Positions 1 through 7,145 of a stretch of DNA of 9,480 nt are shown here, piece after piece. How positions within the stretch are numbered: the stretch's first letter is position 1; the number at the start of each line of letters is the position of its first letter. The position numbers were made by a program, and so were the translations under genes. The stretch comes from an uncultured Clostridia bacterium. Lineage in GTDB: Bacteria > Bacillota > Clostridia > Christensenellales > CASEPJ01. Below the pieces are notes generated by a model. It was not told the DNA's origin. It worked only from the letters and a program-made list of their open reading frames with translations, and did not search any database. The stretch lies in NCBI GenBank assembly GCA_949289715.1, contig CASEPJ010000096.1, positions 1-9,480 of the forward strand, in the 5' to 3' direction.

Positions 1-1162
1 AAAAGATTACGATACGGTAGTATATACAAGTGCTATCGAAAGTGATAATCCCGAAATTCTTCTTGCAAAAAAACTTAAAAAAAATTTAATTGAACGCACC
101 GTTTTTTTAAATTATATAATGCAGGAATATCTGTTGAAAATTGCCGTTTCGGGAACTCACGGCAAATCTACCGCTACCGGAATGCTTGGCAGTATCTTTG
201 CTCAAGCGGGTCTTTTCCCCGAAGTACATATAGGCGGAGAACTCGTTTTGCCGTTTGAGCAAAAAAAAGATGCCGAAAAAAAAGTTTTTATAACCGAAGC
301 CTGTGAATATAAAAAGAATTTTTTAAAGCTGCTTCCCGATTATTCGTTAATTTTAAATGCCGAACAGGACCATCCCGATTGTTACAAAAACGATAACGAA
401 ATAAGAGAGGCCTTTTGCTCTTTCGCCCGAAATACCGACGATACAGTTATAATAAACGGTGAAGACGAAAACTGCAAAATAATATTGCCCCGTATAAAAA
501 AAGCGGTTACTTTCGGCTTTGAAAAATCCTGCGATTACAGGGGAGAAATTATTTCTATAAACAAAAGCGAAATAACTTTTAAAGTTTATGAATACGGCGG
601 CGACGCCGGCATTTTTAACATTAATTTGTTCGGACGGCATAATGTTGCAAACGCATTGGCTTCGATTGCCGCAGCAAGAGTTTGCGGAATAGATTTTAAA
701 AACATTAAAATCGGAATTAACGATTTCAAAGGCATTAAAAGACGGTTGGAAAAGGCAGGTTATTTTGAAAAAATTCCCGTTATTTCCGATTATGCACACC
801 ATCCCAACGAAATAAAAGCTTCCCTGTCCGCTCTGAAAAATGCAGGTTTTAAAAAAATATTATTGACTTTTCAGCCACATACATACTCCCGCCTTGCCGC
901 CTATAGAGACGGTTTTAAAACTTGTTTTGTAAACGCCGACCGTTTAATTTTAACCGACGTTTACGGAGCAAGAGAAAAGGGAGAAGCGGATTTGAATTTT
1001 TTTGCAACCGAAATTACGTTAAACGGTACCCCTACCGAAATAATTTCCGGATTTGACGAATTATCTTTAAAAATAAAATCGGTTGCAACCAATTACGACT
1101 GCATTGTTATAATGGGTGCGGGAGATATAAATTTATTATTGCCAATGATTATAAATCAATAA
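1..1162 (+). CDS. murC: UDP-N-acetylmuramate--L-alanine ligase MurC, 5' end outside window
   Basis: This enzyme joins L-alanine to UDP-MurNAc using ATP, the first peptide step of peptidoglycan precursor synthesis in the cytoplasm. The reading frame is open from base 2, so the gene runs in from the left edge and the ATG at 119 is internal. The translation before it (DYDTVVYTSAI, then DNPE) matches the end of the MurC N-terminal domain. About 386 residues are visible, with perhaps 60 missing. Counted from the first full codon, the ATP loop GTHGKST is at residues 51-57. It is followed by EACEY (clostridial MurC form), a DH-D-Y segment, FGRHNVANALA, the RRLE and SDYAHHPNEI motifs, FQPHTYSR and YGAREKGE, and the gene ends soon after MGAGDIN. 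EACEY and FQPHTYSR favour MurC over MurD, MurE, MurF or Mpl. Small departures are Ser in GTHGKST where Thr is usual, and DHPD where DHLD is usual. The gene converges on the lipoprotein gene. Confidence 0.95.
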   Translation, partial: KDYDTVVYTSAIESDNPEILLAKKLKKNLIERTVFLNYIMQEYLLKIAVSGTHGKSTATGMLGSIFAQAGLFPEVHIGGELVLPFEQKKDAEKKVFITEACEYKKNFLKLLPDYSLILNAEQDHPDCYKNDNEIREAFCSFARNTDDTVIINGEDENCKIILPRIKKAVTFGFEKSCDYRGEIISINKSEITFKVYEYGGDAGIFNINLFGRHNVANALASIAAARVCGIDFKNIKIGINDFKGIKRRLEKAGYFEKIPVISDYAHHPNEIKASLSALKNAGFKKILLTFQPHTYSRLAAYRDGFKTCFVNADRLILTDVYGAREKGEADLNFFATEITLNGTPTEIISGFDELSLKIKSVATNYDCIVIMGAGDINLLLPMIINQ

Positions 1163-1248
1163 AAATTATTAAATTATTTATTATTAAATTTTATATATTA
1201 ATTAAAATTTATATATTTAATTAAATTAACATAACCTTTAATGTTTAA

Positions 1249-1283
1249 TATAACCTTTTAATTATAAAAAGGTTATATTTTTT
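1249..1283 (+). terminator. Intrinsic terminator of murC
   Basis: A perfect 11-bp stem (TATAACCTTTT with AAAAGGTTATA, bases 1249-1259 and 1267-1277) closes a 7-base loop and is followed on the plus strand by six T residues. It lies about 87 bases after the murC stop. A second copy of the 5' arm (ATAACCTTTA at 1231-1240) could pair with the same 3' arm. Confidence 0.75.
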
Positions 1284-1412
1284 ATTGAATTATTTAATAA
1301 TTCCGATATTTAAAACTTAAAAGATAAAATTTTAATTGAAATTTATAATTTTATTGACGATTTAATTAATTTTATTGTCGTGGTTTTAAAATTGTGTAAA
1401 TACATTTTTAAT

Positions 1413-1449
1413 AAAAAATAGCATAACGTTATGTTATGCTATTTTTTTT
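1413..1449. terminator. Bidirectional intrinsic terminator between convergent murC and lipoprotein genes
   Basis: A perfect 15-bp stem (1413-1427 with 1433-1447, core TAGCATAAC/GTTATGCTA) has a 5-base loop. It carries an A run on its left and eight T residues on its right, so it gives a U-tract in both directions. It begins 13 bases past the lipoprotein stop on the minus strand and backs up the murC terminator on the plus strand. Confidence 0.88.
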
Positions 1450-1461
1450 AAAATTATTTTA

Positions 1462-1893
1462 TTAAATCCAATCTATGGGATTATAAGTTAAATACCACTT
1501 ACCGTCTTTCTTTACGCATTTAAAAACTGTAGTCGATTCTGAAGATTGTTCGTTTCCGTCTTTATCCGTATATGTGCTTTTTAATTTACCTTCTACCGTT
1601 GCAGATTCATCGGTTTTTTCGGTTACTTTTAATTCGCTTATTTTAATTGTCACTTTACTTTCGCTATCATCGTCATCGCTAAACAATACACTTAAAGTAT
1701 CTTTTGCTATACCTTTTTCGGTTTCCGAACTAAAGTAAAAACATTTAAGCATTTTGTCGACGTTACCCTTGTTCATCGCCCCGATGCAGGCTTTTACCAC
1801 CGCTTTAGGGGAAGAGTTAGTACACCCCGCAAAAGTGAAAAGTAATGTTACGGCAAGTAACATTGCAATTAAAATTCTAATTGTTTTTTTCAT
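1462..1893 (-). CDS. Small predicted lipoprotein, DUF4878-like
   Basis: This 143-residue protein has a lipoprotein signal peptide: MKKTIR, a hydrophobic stretch at residues 7-22, then FAGC with the lipid-bearing Cys at 24. The Phe at -3 is a less common lipobox residue. The mature part of about 120 residues starts with SPKAVVKACIGAMNKGNVDKM (residues 28-48, written here only as a pattern: 'SP..vv...i.Amn.gnvdkml') and ends in KKDGKWYLT. Those two ends resemble the NTF2-like DUF4878 fold found in many Bacillota surface lipoproteins. A DDDD run lies at 73-76. Function is unknown, and anchoring at the outer face of the membrane is inferred. The start was chosen at 1893 because GGAGGG sits 4 bases upstream; the ATG at 1905 overlaps that site. 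It is monocistronic, between its own consensus promoter and a strong terminator. The family call rests on recognition, without a profile search. Confidence 0.82.
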   Translation of the reverse strand: MKKTIRILIAMLLAVTLLFTFAGCTNSSPKAVVKACIGAMNKGNVDKMLKCFYFSSETEKGIAKDTLSVLFSDDDDSESKVTIKISELKVTEKTDESATVEGKLKSTYTDKDGNEQSSESTTVFKCVKKDGKWYLTYNPIDWI

Positions 1894-1897
1894 AATT

Positions 1898-1903
1898 CCC
1901 TCC
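1898..1903 (-). promoter_or_regulatory. Ribosome binding site of the lipoprotein gene
   Basis: GGAGGG on the minus strand lies 4 bases before the ATG at 1893. It overlaps the upstream in-frame ATG at 1905, which has no site of its own, and so decides the start. Confidence 0.85.
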
Positions 1904-1923
1904 ATAGGTTTTAATATATATTA

Positions 1924-1952
1924 ATTATATCAGCAGTGCATTATGTTGTCAA
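1924..1952 (-). promoter_or_regulatory. Perfect consensus sigma-A promoter with extended -10, lipoprotein gene
   Basis: On the minus strand, TTGACA (1952-1947) is separated by exactly 17 bases from TATAAT (1929-1924). TGA directly before the -10 (1932-1930) makes it an extended -10. The start of transcription should be near 1917, giving a leader of about 24 bases that contains the GGAGGG site. Matching every consensus position suggests strong, constitutive transcription by the housekeeping sigma factor; expression level is inferred. Confidence 0.88.
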
Positions 1953-2435
1953 TAGCAAAAATTATATTTTACATTTTTACTATATTTTGTAAATTTTCCC
2001 GTTTAAAGTATTTCTGTTATATTTTACAGCTTGTTTTAAACGACTTGCTAATTCAATTCTTACCAATTTTATTAAATTTCGCTGTTGTTTTTTAATTTTT
2101 TAATTATAAAATTTAAATTATTTGCTTTAAGACTTTAAATTAGCGGCATTAAATTGATATGCCGCTAATTATAAAAAAATTTTTTTAATTTAATATTTCC
2201 CTTATTTCTCAAGTTATAAGACAGTATTTATCTTTTGTAATTGCTTTGTTAAATTTTATAATCTTTTTTTATTAATTTTTACTAATTTGTAATGATTTAT
2301 AAATTATTATATTGATATATTAAGAAAATATAAATACTCCGTTTTTTCAATATATAACTAATATGATTATAAATTTTTTTTACAATATTACATATTAATT
2401 TCCGACGCCCGTTAAAAACCAAAAAAACAGCTTTT
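1953..2435. other. AT-rich gene-free region between mnmG and the lipoprotein promoter
   Basis: I see no credible coding frame here on either strand. Long A/T runs dominate. The only strong structure is the 12-bp hairpin at 2138-2170. Just past the mnmG stop, AAAAAA-GCTG-TTTTTT could form a weak A/U hairpin (about 2421-2437). In many Bacillota this position would hold rsmG and then noc/parA/parB; none of these is present. Confidence 0.6.
2138..2170. terminator. 12-bp GC-cored hairpin, possible mnmG terminator
   Basis: AATTAGCGGCAT (2138-2149) pairs perfectly with ATGCCGCTAATT (2159-2170) around a 9-base loop. It lies about 265 bases beyond the mnmG stop in the direction of mnmG transcription. 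On the minus strand only a short T run follows, so it is a weak intrinsic terminator in that direction. On the plus strand seven T residues follow only after an A run. It may instead be a transcript-end stabiliser or a remnant. Confidence 0.45.
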
Positions 2436-4301
2436 TTAATTACAATTTTTATTTATGGTTTGCAAATAAACAATTAATACCGCAATATCTGCAGGAGAAA
2501 CACCGCTTATTCTCGATGCCTGCCCGATGGTTAAGGGTTTGACTTTATCCAATTTCTGGCGAGCTTCTAACCTCAACCCGGAAATATCGTTGTAAACAAT
2601 GTTTTCCGGCAATTTTTTTTCTTCTAATTTTGCGGCTTGCGCTATCAATGCGTTTTGTTTATCTATATAGCCCTCGTATTTGGTCAAAACCTGAATCGCC
2701 TCTAGCTCATCCTTTTTATATATCGTAAAATCGTCAAACAAGGCATTAATGTCGTTAAAAGTCAAATCCGTTCTTTTTAATAATTCTTTAAAAGTAATTC
2801 CGTTTAACGGAACGTTTTCGCCTCGTTTTGCAAACAATTCTTTTAATCCTTCCGTCATTGGGGCGTTTTTTAGAATTTTTTTCTTTATTTCTTCGAGATG
2901 TTCTTCTTTTTTCAAATATCGTTCGTATCTGGCATCACTTACCAAACCTGCTTTTCTGCCTGTTTCGGTCAATCTCCAATCGGCATTATCCTGTCTTAAT
3001 CTCAAACGGTATTCTGCACGAGCGGTCATCATACGATAAGGTTCGTTTGTGCCTTTTGTAACTAAATCGTCAATTAACACACCTATATATGCCTCATTTC
3101 TTTTCAATATTAACGGTTCTTTGTTGTTTAAATAATTAGATGCGTTAATTCCGGCAATTATTCCCTGTGCTGCGGCTTCTTCGTAACCACTGCTACCGTT
3201 AATTTGACCTGCAAAAAAAGCTCCTTCTATTTTTTTTGCCTGCAATGAAGGCGTTAATTCCAAAGGATTGATACAATCGTATTCTATGGCATAAGCATAA
3301 CGCATAATGGAAGCGTGCTTGAGACCTTCTATCGAATTTAAAATTTCTCTTTGAACTTCTATGGGTAAGGAGGAGGACAATCCCTGAACATAAATTTCTC
3401 CCGAGTATCTGCCCTCCGGCTCTAAAAACAGTTGGTGCCTTTCCTTGTCGGAAAAACGCATTACCTTATCTTCTATGGAAGGGCAATATCTCGGACCTAC
3501 TCCCTTGATAACACCGCCGAACAACGGGGAACGGTGTATATTATTTCTAATAATTTCGTGTGTTTTTTTATTTGTGTATGTTATATAACAAGGCATTTGC
3601 ACAACGTCTATAAAATCGGTCATAAAAGAAAAAGGAGTGCAGCCGTCATCGCCGTATTGCGGCTCGAGAAGATTGAAATCGACCGTTCTTTTGTCTATTC
3701 TCGGGGGCGTACCCGTCTTAAAACGTCTAATTTCCAAACCTAAATCTATTAATGCATTCGTCAAGCCGTGTGCGTTTTGAAAACCTGCCGGACCACTTTG
3801 CTTGGTATATTCCCCTATTATAATACGGGAATCGAGATAAACTCCGGTTGCAAATACGCAAGCCCTGCAGAAAATTTCATCTCCCATTGCCGTTTTAATG
3901 CCCGAAAGTTTGCCGTTTTGCGTTAATATTTCCACAGCTTCGCCCTGTAATATGGTTAAATTCGGCGTATTTTCCAAAACACGCTTCATACGTTGATGGT
4001 ACTCGTTTTTGTCCGACTGCGCCCTAAGAGAATGTACTGCCGGCCCCTTACCTATATTCAACATTTTTATTTGCAATAGCGTTTCGTCGGCATTTAAACC
4101 CATTTCGCCGCCTAATGCGTCTATTTCCCTAACTAAATGCCCTTTTGCCGTTCCGCCTATAGACGGATTACACGCCATAAACGCAATCGAATCCAAATTG
4201 AGTGTTAATAATAGAGTGGAATTTCCCAAACGGGCCAAAGCAAGTGCTGCTTCGCATCCGGCATGCCCGGACCCTACCACTACAGCATCGTATTTAAACA
4301 T
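2436..4301 (-). CDS. mnmG: tRNA uridine-5-carboxymethylaminomethyl(34) synthesis protein MnmG
   Basis: MnmG is the FAD-binding half of the MnmE-MnmG complex, which puts carboxymethylaminomethyl on C5 of wobble U34 in several tRNAs, using methylenetetrahydrofolate, NADH and glycine. This 621-residue protein has the usual family length. Visible motifs in order are the FAD loop GSGHAGCEAA (10-19), MACNPSIGG with the conserved Cys44, GKGPAVHSLRAQ (84-95), KTGTPPRID (195-203), RYCPSIEDK with the second conserved Cys273, GQINGSSGYEEAA (365-377), and MMTARAEYRLRLRQDNAD (424-441). A helical C-terminal region follows, which in the family binds MnmE and tRNA. The start was chosen at 4301 because AGAGGA lies 5 bases upstream and the family begins with this D-x-VVVGSGHAG strand. 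An in-frame ATG at 4331 lacks a ribosome binding site. mnmE lies 271 AT-rich bases upstream on the same strand. I see no convincing separate promoter in the gap. Confidence 0.98.
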   Translation of the reverse strand: MFKYDAVVVGSGHAGCEAALALARLGNSTLLLTLNLDSIAFMACNPSIGGTAKGHLVREIDALGGEMGLNADETLLQIKMLNIGKGPAVHSLRAQSDKNEYHQRMKRVLENTPNLTILQGEAVEILTQNGKLSGIKTAMGDEIFCRACVFATGVYLDSRIIIGEYTKQSGPAGFQNAHGLTNALIDLGLEIRRFKTGTPPRIDKRTVDFNLLEPQYGDDGCTPFSFMTDFIDVVQMPCYITYTNKKTHEIIRNNIHRSPLFGGVIKGVGPRYCPSIEDKVMRFSDKERHQLFLEPEGRYSGEIYVQGLSSSLPIEVQREILNSIEGLKHASIMRYAYAIEYDCINPLELTPSLQAKKIEGAFFAGQINGSSGYEEAAAQGIIAGINASNYLNNKEPLILKRNEAYIGVLIDDLVTKGTNEPYRMMTARAEYRLRLRQDNADWRLTETGRKAGLVSDARYERYLKKEEHLEEIKKKILKNAPMTEGLKELFAKRGENVPLNGITFKELLKRTDLTFNDINALFDDFTIYKKDELEAIQVLTKYEGYIDKQNALIAQAAKLEEKKLPENIVYNDISGLRLEARQKLDKVKPLTIGQASRISGVSPADIAVLIVYLQTINKNCN

Positions 4302-4306
4302 ATATT

Positions 4307-4312
4307 TCCTCT
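4307..4312 (-). promoter_or_regulatory. Ribosome binding site deciding the mnmG start
   Basis: AGAGGA on the minus strand lies 5 bases upstream of the ATG at 4301. The in-frame ATG at 4331 is preceded only by TTGATTG and an A-rich run, so the shorter form is preferred. Confidence 0.78.
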
Positions 4313-4554
4313 TTCGATAATTATGAAACAATCAATAATTTTTTTCTATAAATTTAACTGTTTTGAAATTTTTATATTTTTATTTAGCACTTCTTAAATT
4401 TTTTAAAAAATTTTTAATTTCGTTTATTTTTTAACTTTTATAATAGTATTAATAAATTTTTATAAACTTTTTTATATAAATTTATTTAAATACTTTCCTT
4501 AAATTAATTGTGTTTGATTTTATCCGGGTTTGATTATTTGATTTTTATACAATT

Positions 4555-4590
4555 TAATTTTCCCAAGCAGATCTATTTTCCTAAGCAGAA
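4555..4590 (-). repeat. 18-base tandem duplication of the mnmE 3' end
   Basis: On the minus strand the last codons plus stop of mnmE, TTCTGCTTAGGAAAATAG (4590-4573), are followed immediately by ATCTGCTTGGGAAAATTA (4572-4555). The two 18-base units match at 14 positions, and a 15-base core has one mismatch. The second unit continues in frame past the TAG and would encode ICLGKL, a near copy of the C-terminal FCLGK. Confidence 0.85.
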
Positions 4591-5913
4591 TTTTTCGAAA
4601 ATTCTATCCACTATTTCTTCTGTAGCGGTAACTCCCGTAATTTCTCCCAACGCTTCCCATGCGCTTTTTATATCGACTGTTTTACAATCTAACGGCGCAT
4701 TAGAATCTTCCACCGCATCGGTTAAAAATTTTGCCGCTCTTTTAACTGCGTTAACATGCCTTTCTTCTGTCAATATTATTTCTCCGCCCGAAAGACCGGA
4801 ACCTACGAAATAATCATATATCTCCTGTTTTAATTCTGCAACGCCTTCCCCCGTTAGGGCGGATATGAAAAACACCTTTTCGTTTTTCACTTCTTCGAAA
4901 ACTTCAGCTTTTTTCTTATCGGTCTTATTAATTATTACAAATAAAGGTTTGCTCTTTACCTTATTAAAAATTTCCGCATCCTCTTTGGTAAAACCTTCTT
5001 GCGCATCCAACAAAAACAATATCAAATCTGCATTATCGACAGCACTTTTTGCTCTTTCCACTCCGATTTTTTCCACGGCGTCTTCGGTATCTCTCAAGCC
5101 TGCGGTATCCGTCAAATTTATTCTTATTCCGTTAACGGTAAATGATTCCTCCAAAATATCTCTTGTTGTGCCGGCTATTTCGGTAACAATTGCCCTATCT
5201 GTATTTAAAAGTTTATTTAATAGGGAAGATTTACCCGTATTCGGTCTGCCGCAAAGCACGGCACTGATTCCCTCGTTTATTATTTTACCCGTTTTTGAAC
5301 TTTCCGCAAGTTTTAAAAGCTTTTTTGCCGTTTCGCTAATTTCTTCGTCTAAAAGCTCCAATTCTTCAATATCTTCTTCGGGATAATCCATAATGGTTTC
5401 CGCATGCGCTATAATATCGGTCAATTGATTTTGCAGTTTCATCGTCTCTTTGGAAAGTTCGTTTTTTAATAAACGGTATCCAGCATTTACCTCCGCTTCG
5501 CTTCTGGCGTTTATCATTTTTATTATTCCTTCGGCATTGGCTAAATCTATTTTTCCGTTTAAAAATGCCCGCATGGTGAACTCTCCCGGCTTTGCCGGCA
5601 CCGCTCCGCAATCGAAAAGTTTTTTTAAAATTCCTTTTGCAATTTGTGTTCCTCCGTGGGACTGTATTTCCACAACCTCTTCTCCCGTATACGATTTCGG
5701 CGCATCGAATTTCACGCAAAGAACCCTGTCGGAAAATAAATTAGCTTCGACATTGCATAAGTACATTTTATTTGCTTCAAACTCAGAAACTTTTAAATTG
5801 TTCTTTACCGTAACTATCTTTTCCGCTATTTTTGCCGCACCGTCGCCCGATATTCTTATAACGGATATACCTCCGTTGCCCCATGGGGTGGAAACCGCCG
5901 CTATGACAGACAT
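4573..5913 (-). CDS. mnmE: tRNA modification GTPase MnmE
   Basis: MnmE is the GTPase and folate-binding half of the MnmE-MnmG complex that modifies U34 of tRNA in the cytoplasm. The 446-residue protein has normal length and three parts. The N-terminal folate-binding domain (about 1-118) includes AAVSTPWG, SHGG and KPGEFTMRAFLNGK. A helical domain is split around the G domain, which lies at about 215-370. G-domain motifs are the P-loop GRPNTGKSS (222-230, with the potassium-coordinating Asn at 225), the G2 segment EIAGTTRD (245-252), DTAGLR (269-274), NKTD (329-332) and SAL (351-353). The C-terminus is the conserved FCLGK with Cys443. The start is supported by GGGAGG 5 bases upstream of the ATG. 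It follows jag after a 291-base gap holding a terminator and precedes mnmG. Its 3' end is tandemly duplicated just past the stop. Confidence 0.98.
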   Translation of the reverse strand: MSVIAAVSTPWGNGGISVIRISGDGAAKIAEKIVTVKNNLKVSEFEANKMYLCNVEANLFSDRVLCVKFDAPKSYTGEEVVEIQSHGGTQIAKGILKKLFDCGAVPAKPGEFTMRAFLNGKIDLANAEGIIKMINARSEAEVNAGYRLLKNELSKETMKLQNQLTDIIAHAETIMDYPEEDIEELELLDEEISETAKKLLKLAESSKTGKIINEGISAVLCGRPNTGKSSLLNKLLNTDRAIVTEIAGTTRDILEESFTVNGIRINLTDTAGLRDTEDAVEKIGVERAKSAVDNADLILFLLDAQEGFTKEDAEIFNKVKSKPLFVIINKTDKKKAEVFEEVKNEKVFFISALTGEGVAELKQEIYDYFVGSGLSGGEIILTEERHVNAVKRAAKFLTDAVEDSNAPLDCKTVDIKSAWEALGEITGVTATEEIVDRIFEKFCLGK

Positions 5914-5983
5914 TTTTACCTCCCGTGTATATAATAAAAGGGTAAATTTTTAAAAATTTTATTTACTTTACCGAATTAATTTT

Positions 5984-6025
5984 ATTATAAATAATAAATT
6001 ACCATTATAAATATAATAAATTACC
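5984..6025. repeat. Imperfect AT-rich tandem repeat upstream of mnmE
   Basis: Two adjacent units of about 20-22 bases (5984-6003 and 6004-6025) share ATTATAAAT followed by ATAATAAATTACC and differ by a two-base insertion. They lie 71-112 bases upstream of mnmE. On the minus strand the units contain TATAAT-like steps, but I find no well-spaced -35, so a promoter role is only possible. Confidence 0.6.
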
Positions 6026-6111
6026 GTTTTTTAATGATACTCTGCTTGTTTAAATTAGACCGTTATAAAACTTATATATGTTTATAATTTCTAAATTTTT
6101 TCTTTATACGA

Positions 6112-6133
6112 CAAAACCCGCAATATTGCGGGT
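6112..6133 (-). terminator. Intrinsic terminator after jag
   Basis: The perfect palindrome ACCCGCAATATTGCGGGT (6116-6133) can form a GC-capped stem. On the minus strand it is followed by TTTT and then G. It lies about 70 bases past the jag stop and should end, at least in part, the rpmH-to-jag transcript before mnmE. The short T run means readthrough is plausible. Confidence 0.72.
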
Positions 6134-6148
6134 AATTGCCAGAAACCG

Positions 6149-6162
6149 GCGGCTTTTGCCGC
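6149..6162 (-). other. Second GC hairpin downstream of jag
   Basis: GCGGC-AAAA-GCCGC on the minus strand forms a perfect 5-bp stem with a 4-base loop, 16 bases before the terminator palindrome. No T run follows it. Its 3' arm overlaps a GCCGG-TTT-CTGGC alternative stem, so the transcript end could fold in more than one way. Confidence 0.55.
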
Positions 6163-6204
6163 TAGTATATTTTTCCGATTTTAATATGTTTTCTGTTTTT
6201 TTAA

Positions 6205-7068
6205 TTATTCTTCGCTGCTGTCTTCGTAGTCTTTGGCTTTTAGCGTAGGTATTCTTTTATTCGAATATCCGAAACTTCTTACATTGTTATATAAACTTGC
6301 GGCAGAGGGAACAATCGGCTCCTTTTTTGTTTCGGTTTTTATGTTTTCGCTCTTTTTATCTTTGTCGAAATTCTTTTTTCCGTCCCTTTTTTTATTGGAT
6401 TTATCTTTATTGTAATCGGCTTTTTTCGACGTTGTTTTACCCGATTTTGATTTAAACGGTTTTTCGTTATTAGGAATAATAACTACCGCTCTTCTTGGTT
6501 CTTTACCGACAGATTCGGTTTTTACGTCTTCGCTGTCACTTAAAACGGAATGTAAAATTCTCCTTTCATAAGAATTCATCGGTTCAAGTTCGATACGCCT
6601 TTTTGAAGCAACCGCTTTTGCGGCAAGTCTTAAGGCAAGTTTTTTTAACGTTTCCGCACGTTTTTCTCTGTAATTTTCACAGTCTATAACCACACGTTTT
6701 TTACAGTTTCTGTATGCATCTATGGAAGTTACTAAATATTGCAGAGAGTCTAAAACTTCACCTCTGTAACCTATAACGTTTCCTCCCTTTTCTCCCACAA
6801 GTTCAAATTTTACCGTATTTTTATCCTCGCTGGCTTTTACTTCAAAATCAAATTCCATAAGTTTAAGGGTTTTTTCCAAAAATTCTTTGCCTGCCACCGA
6901 AAACGGCTCATTATAACTTATTTCTACTTTTGCTTTTTTAAAAAGCCCCCCTTGCGATAAAGTTTTGATTTCCACTTTATCGATATCCGTTTTGCTTAAG
7001 CCCAGCTCTTCCAATCCGTTTGCTATGGCTACGTCAACGGTTTTTCCCGTTGCTTCTATAGTTTTCAT
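6205..7068 (-). CDS. jag: RNA-binding protein Jag/KhpB (Jag-N, KH and R3H domains)
   Basis: Jag (KhpB, EloR) is a cytoplasmic RNA-binding protein that in other Bacillota works with KhpA and influences cell elongation and division. The 287-residue product has the Jag-N domain at about 1-52 (MKTIEATGKTVDVAI, ending in KKAKVEI). Next is a type II KH domain at about 60-132 with the GYRG loop (100-103), then an R3H domain at about 135-199 with R169-x3-H173 in ERRILHSVL. After residue 200 comes an extra tail of nearly 90 residues. It is Lys/Asp/Ser-rich to about 250 and ends in a less biased segment (SAASLYNNVRSFGY, then an acidic end). The B. subtilis homologue is about 208 residues, so this tail is long. 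AAGGAG lies 8 bases upstream of the ATG. The gene follows yidC by 77 bases, the usual pairing. Confidence 0.95.
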   Translation of the reverse strand: MKTIEATGKTVDVAIANGLEELGLSKTDIDKVEIKTLSQGGLFKKAKVEISYNEPFSVAGKEFLEKTLKLMEFDFEVKASEDKNTVKFELVGEKGGNVIGYRGEVLDSLQYLVTSIDAYRNCKKRVVIDCENYREKRAETLKKLALRLAAKAVASKRRIELEPMNSYERRILHSVLSDSEDVKTESVGKEPRRAVVIIPNNEKPFKSKSGKTTSKKADYNKDKSNKKRDGKKNFDKDKKSENIKTETKKEPIVPSAASLYNNVRSFGYSNKRIPTLKAKDYEDSSEE

Positions 7069-7145
7069 ATATTTGCTCCTTTAAGCCTTTTGCTTATGTT
7101 CCGTATAATTTCGAAACATATTATTTTACTGTAACATTATTTGCC

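Noticed and set aside
119..121. ATG at 119 as the start of a short Mur-ligase-like protein
   Set aside because: The frame is open back to base 2 and the upstream translation (DYDTVVYTSAI...DNPE) matches MurC, so the gene is cut by the window edge and not by a late start.
1186..1222. Tandem AT-rich repeat after murC
   Set aside because: Two units of 18-19 bases look alike, but they consist almost wholly of A and T in a low-complexity tract, so similarity is not informative.
2749..4320. Open frames on the plus strand opposite mnmG
   Set aside because: Translations show no family features and the opposite strand encodes intact MnmG throughout.
4302..4331. Ten-residue N-terminal extension of MnmG from the ATG at 4331
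   Set aside because: No ribosome binding site precedes it, while AGAGGA precedes the ATG at 4301, and the family starts at the latter.
4302..4572. Separate promoter for mnmG in the mnmE-mnmG gap
   Set aside because: TATTAT and TATAAA steps occur in the A/T-rich gap, but none has a well-spaced -35 element.
4865..5953. Open frames on the plus strand opposite mnmE
   Set aside because: They are antisense to a fully conserved GTPase gene, have low-complexity Ser/Phe-rich translations and no recognisable domain.
6581..6599. tRNA T-arm-like GGTTCAAGTTCGATACGCC
   Set aside because: It lies inside the jag R3H coding region and has no acceptor, D or anticodon arms around it.
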